This document shows, piece by piece, positions 63,709 through 64,000 of a stretch of 64,000 nt of DNA. Position 1 is the stretch's first letter, and the number at the start of each line of letters is the position of its first letter. A program made the translations under genes and the position numbers. The stretch comes from Arenibacter amylolyticus. GTDB taxonomy: Bacteria; Bacteroidota; Bacteroidia; Flavobacteriales; Flavobacteriaceae. The notes beneath the pieces were generated by a model. It was not told the origin of the DNA, did no database searches, and saw only the letters and a list, made by a program, of their open reading frames with translations. Location: the NCBI RefSeq assembly GCF_002150785.1, contig NZ_MTAZ01000004.1, positions 62,001-126,000 of the forward strand, written 5' to 3'.

Positions 63709-64000
63709 ATGATCAGAAAATACCTTTCTATTCTAGGCCTCCTTTTTGGAGTGCTTCATGGCCTAGATGCACAAGAGACGCAACATATTATTTCACATAA
63801 TAAGGAAACTATTGTTACCGACCCTTCCAAGGGCGCAAACAGTTATAAACGGGAAGTGGTCTTCCCTGGAAAAGAAAAAGAGATTAGGCAGATAATGCTA
63901 AATCTAAGATTTGAGTGTCCGGATGGGATGCGGTGCGCAGACTGGGATTATGTAGACCATATAAAGGTGATGCCCAAAAACGACTCCACTACCTATGAAA
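63709..64000 (+). CDS. PNGase F-like secreted protein, N-terminal part (partial)
   Basis: Starts at ATG 63709 and runs off the right edge, so 97 residues are visible. A signal peptide (MIRKYLSILGLLFGVLHG, ending near LDAQ) is followed by a beta-rich part with REVVFPGKEKEIRQIMLNL and FECPDGMRCADWDYVDHI. The pattern C-P-x-G-x-x-C-x-x-W-D resembles the start of the first PNGase F jelly roll, a flavobacterial amidase that removes N-glycans. The catalytic residues would be further on. It is the best guess, not proven. Confidence 0.6.
   Translation, partial: MIRKYLSILGLLFGVLHGLDAQETQHIISHNKETIVTDPSKGANSYKREVVFPGKEKEIRQIMLNLRFECPDGMRCADWDYVDHIKVMPKNDSTTYE

Noticed and set aside
1-64000. CRISPR array, prophage or intact insertion sequence
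   Set aside because: I saw no regularly spaced repeats, no transposase or integrase frame, and no phage structural gene.

Overview
The window looks like a chromosomal segment of a marine-type member of the Flavobacteriaceae (Bacteroidetes). The evidence is a SusC/SusD pair, TamL/TamB, HYC_CC_PP and DUF3347 proteins, a flavobacterial rpmF-fabH-accB-accC block, absence of Shine-Dalgarno-rich leaders, and repeated copies of the Bacteroidetes -7 promoter element TAnnTTTG just upstream of genes. No rRNA, CRISPR array, phage block or intact insertion sequence was seen. Most of the window is ordinary core genome.

Layout: 1-3 kb holds the tail of dusB, rbfA with a LolC/E-like permease, methylmalonyl-CoA epimerase and a CAU-anticodon tRNA. 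3-7 kb is a small accessory stretch (GH16 glycosidase, TM-helix-type mechanosensitive channel, FRG-domain protein). 7-9.6 kb is an Mla-type lipid transport operon (MlaE-MlaF-MlaD). 9.7-13.9 kb is an efflux operon led by a Crp-type regulator (TolC, HlyD-like lipoprotein, ABC-2 permease, no ATPase). 14.1-17.5 kb is pta-ackA. 17.6-19.8 kb has a frameshifted DUF1801 gene, a VOC protein and an amidohydrolase lipoprotein. 20-27.3 kb is tamL-tamB, preceded by a possible 35-codon membrane peptide. 27.7-33.5 kb has a luciferase-like monooxygenase and a copper-handling group (HYC_CC_PP protein, DUF3347 lipoprotein, a regulator joining a metal-binding domain to an AraC-type HTH, and a copper P-type ATPase with a duplicated HMA domain). 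33.8-39.8 kb is a SusC/SusD pair with an alkaline-phosphatase-family enzyme.

40-42.2 kb has a 601-codon reading frame broken by one in-frame TAA, then a gene-free stretch ending in an intrinsic terminator that has no gene to terminate. 42.2-44.8 kb is a divergent TauE/SafE and Na+/solute symporter pair. 45-50.7 kb contains ribE, pdxA, DUF177, rpmF, fabH, accB and accC: ribosome protein L32 beside fatty acid initiation and acetyl-CoA carboxylase. 50.9-64 kb holds an FAD oxidoreductase with a GreA/B-like protein, ArfB with an orphan ABC ATPase, prolyl oligopeptidase, asd, mscL, alr-tdk, an unknown helical protein, rsmI, DUF819, a carboxymuconolactone-decarboxylase-like protein, an OsmC-like protein and the start of a PNGase F-like protein.

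I did not find a convincing wholly new system. The best leads are the interrupted FMN-barrel gene and the possible small RNA next to it, the HMA-AraC regulator with its expanded copper pump, the 35-residue membrane ORF upstream of tamB, and the tRNA-like repeat beside the tRNA gene.
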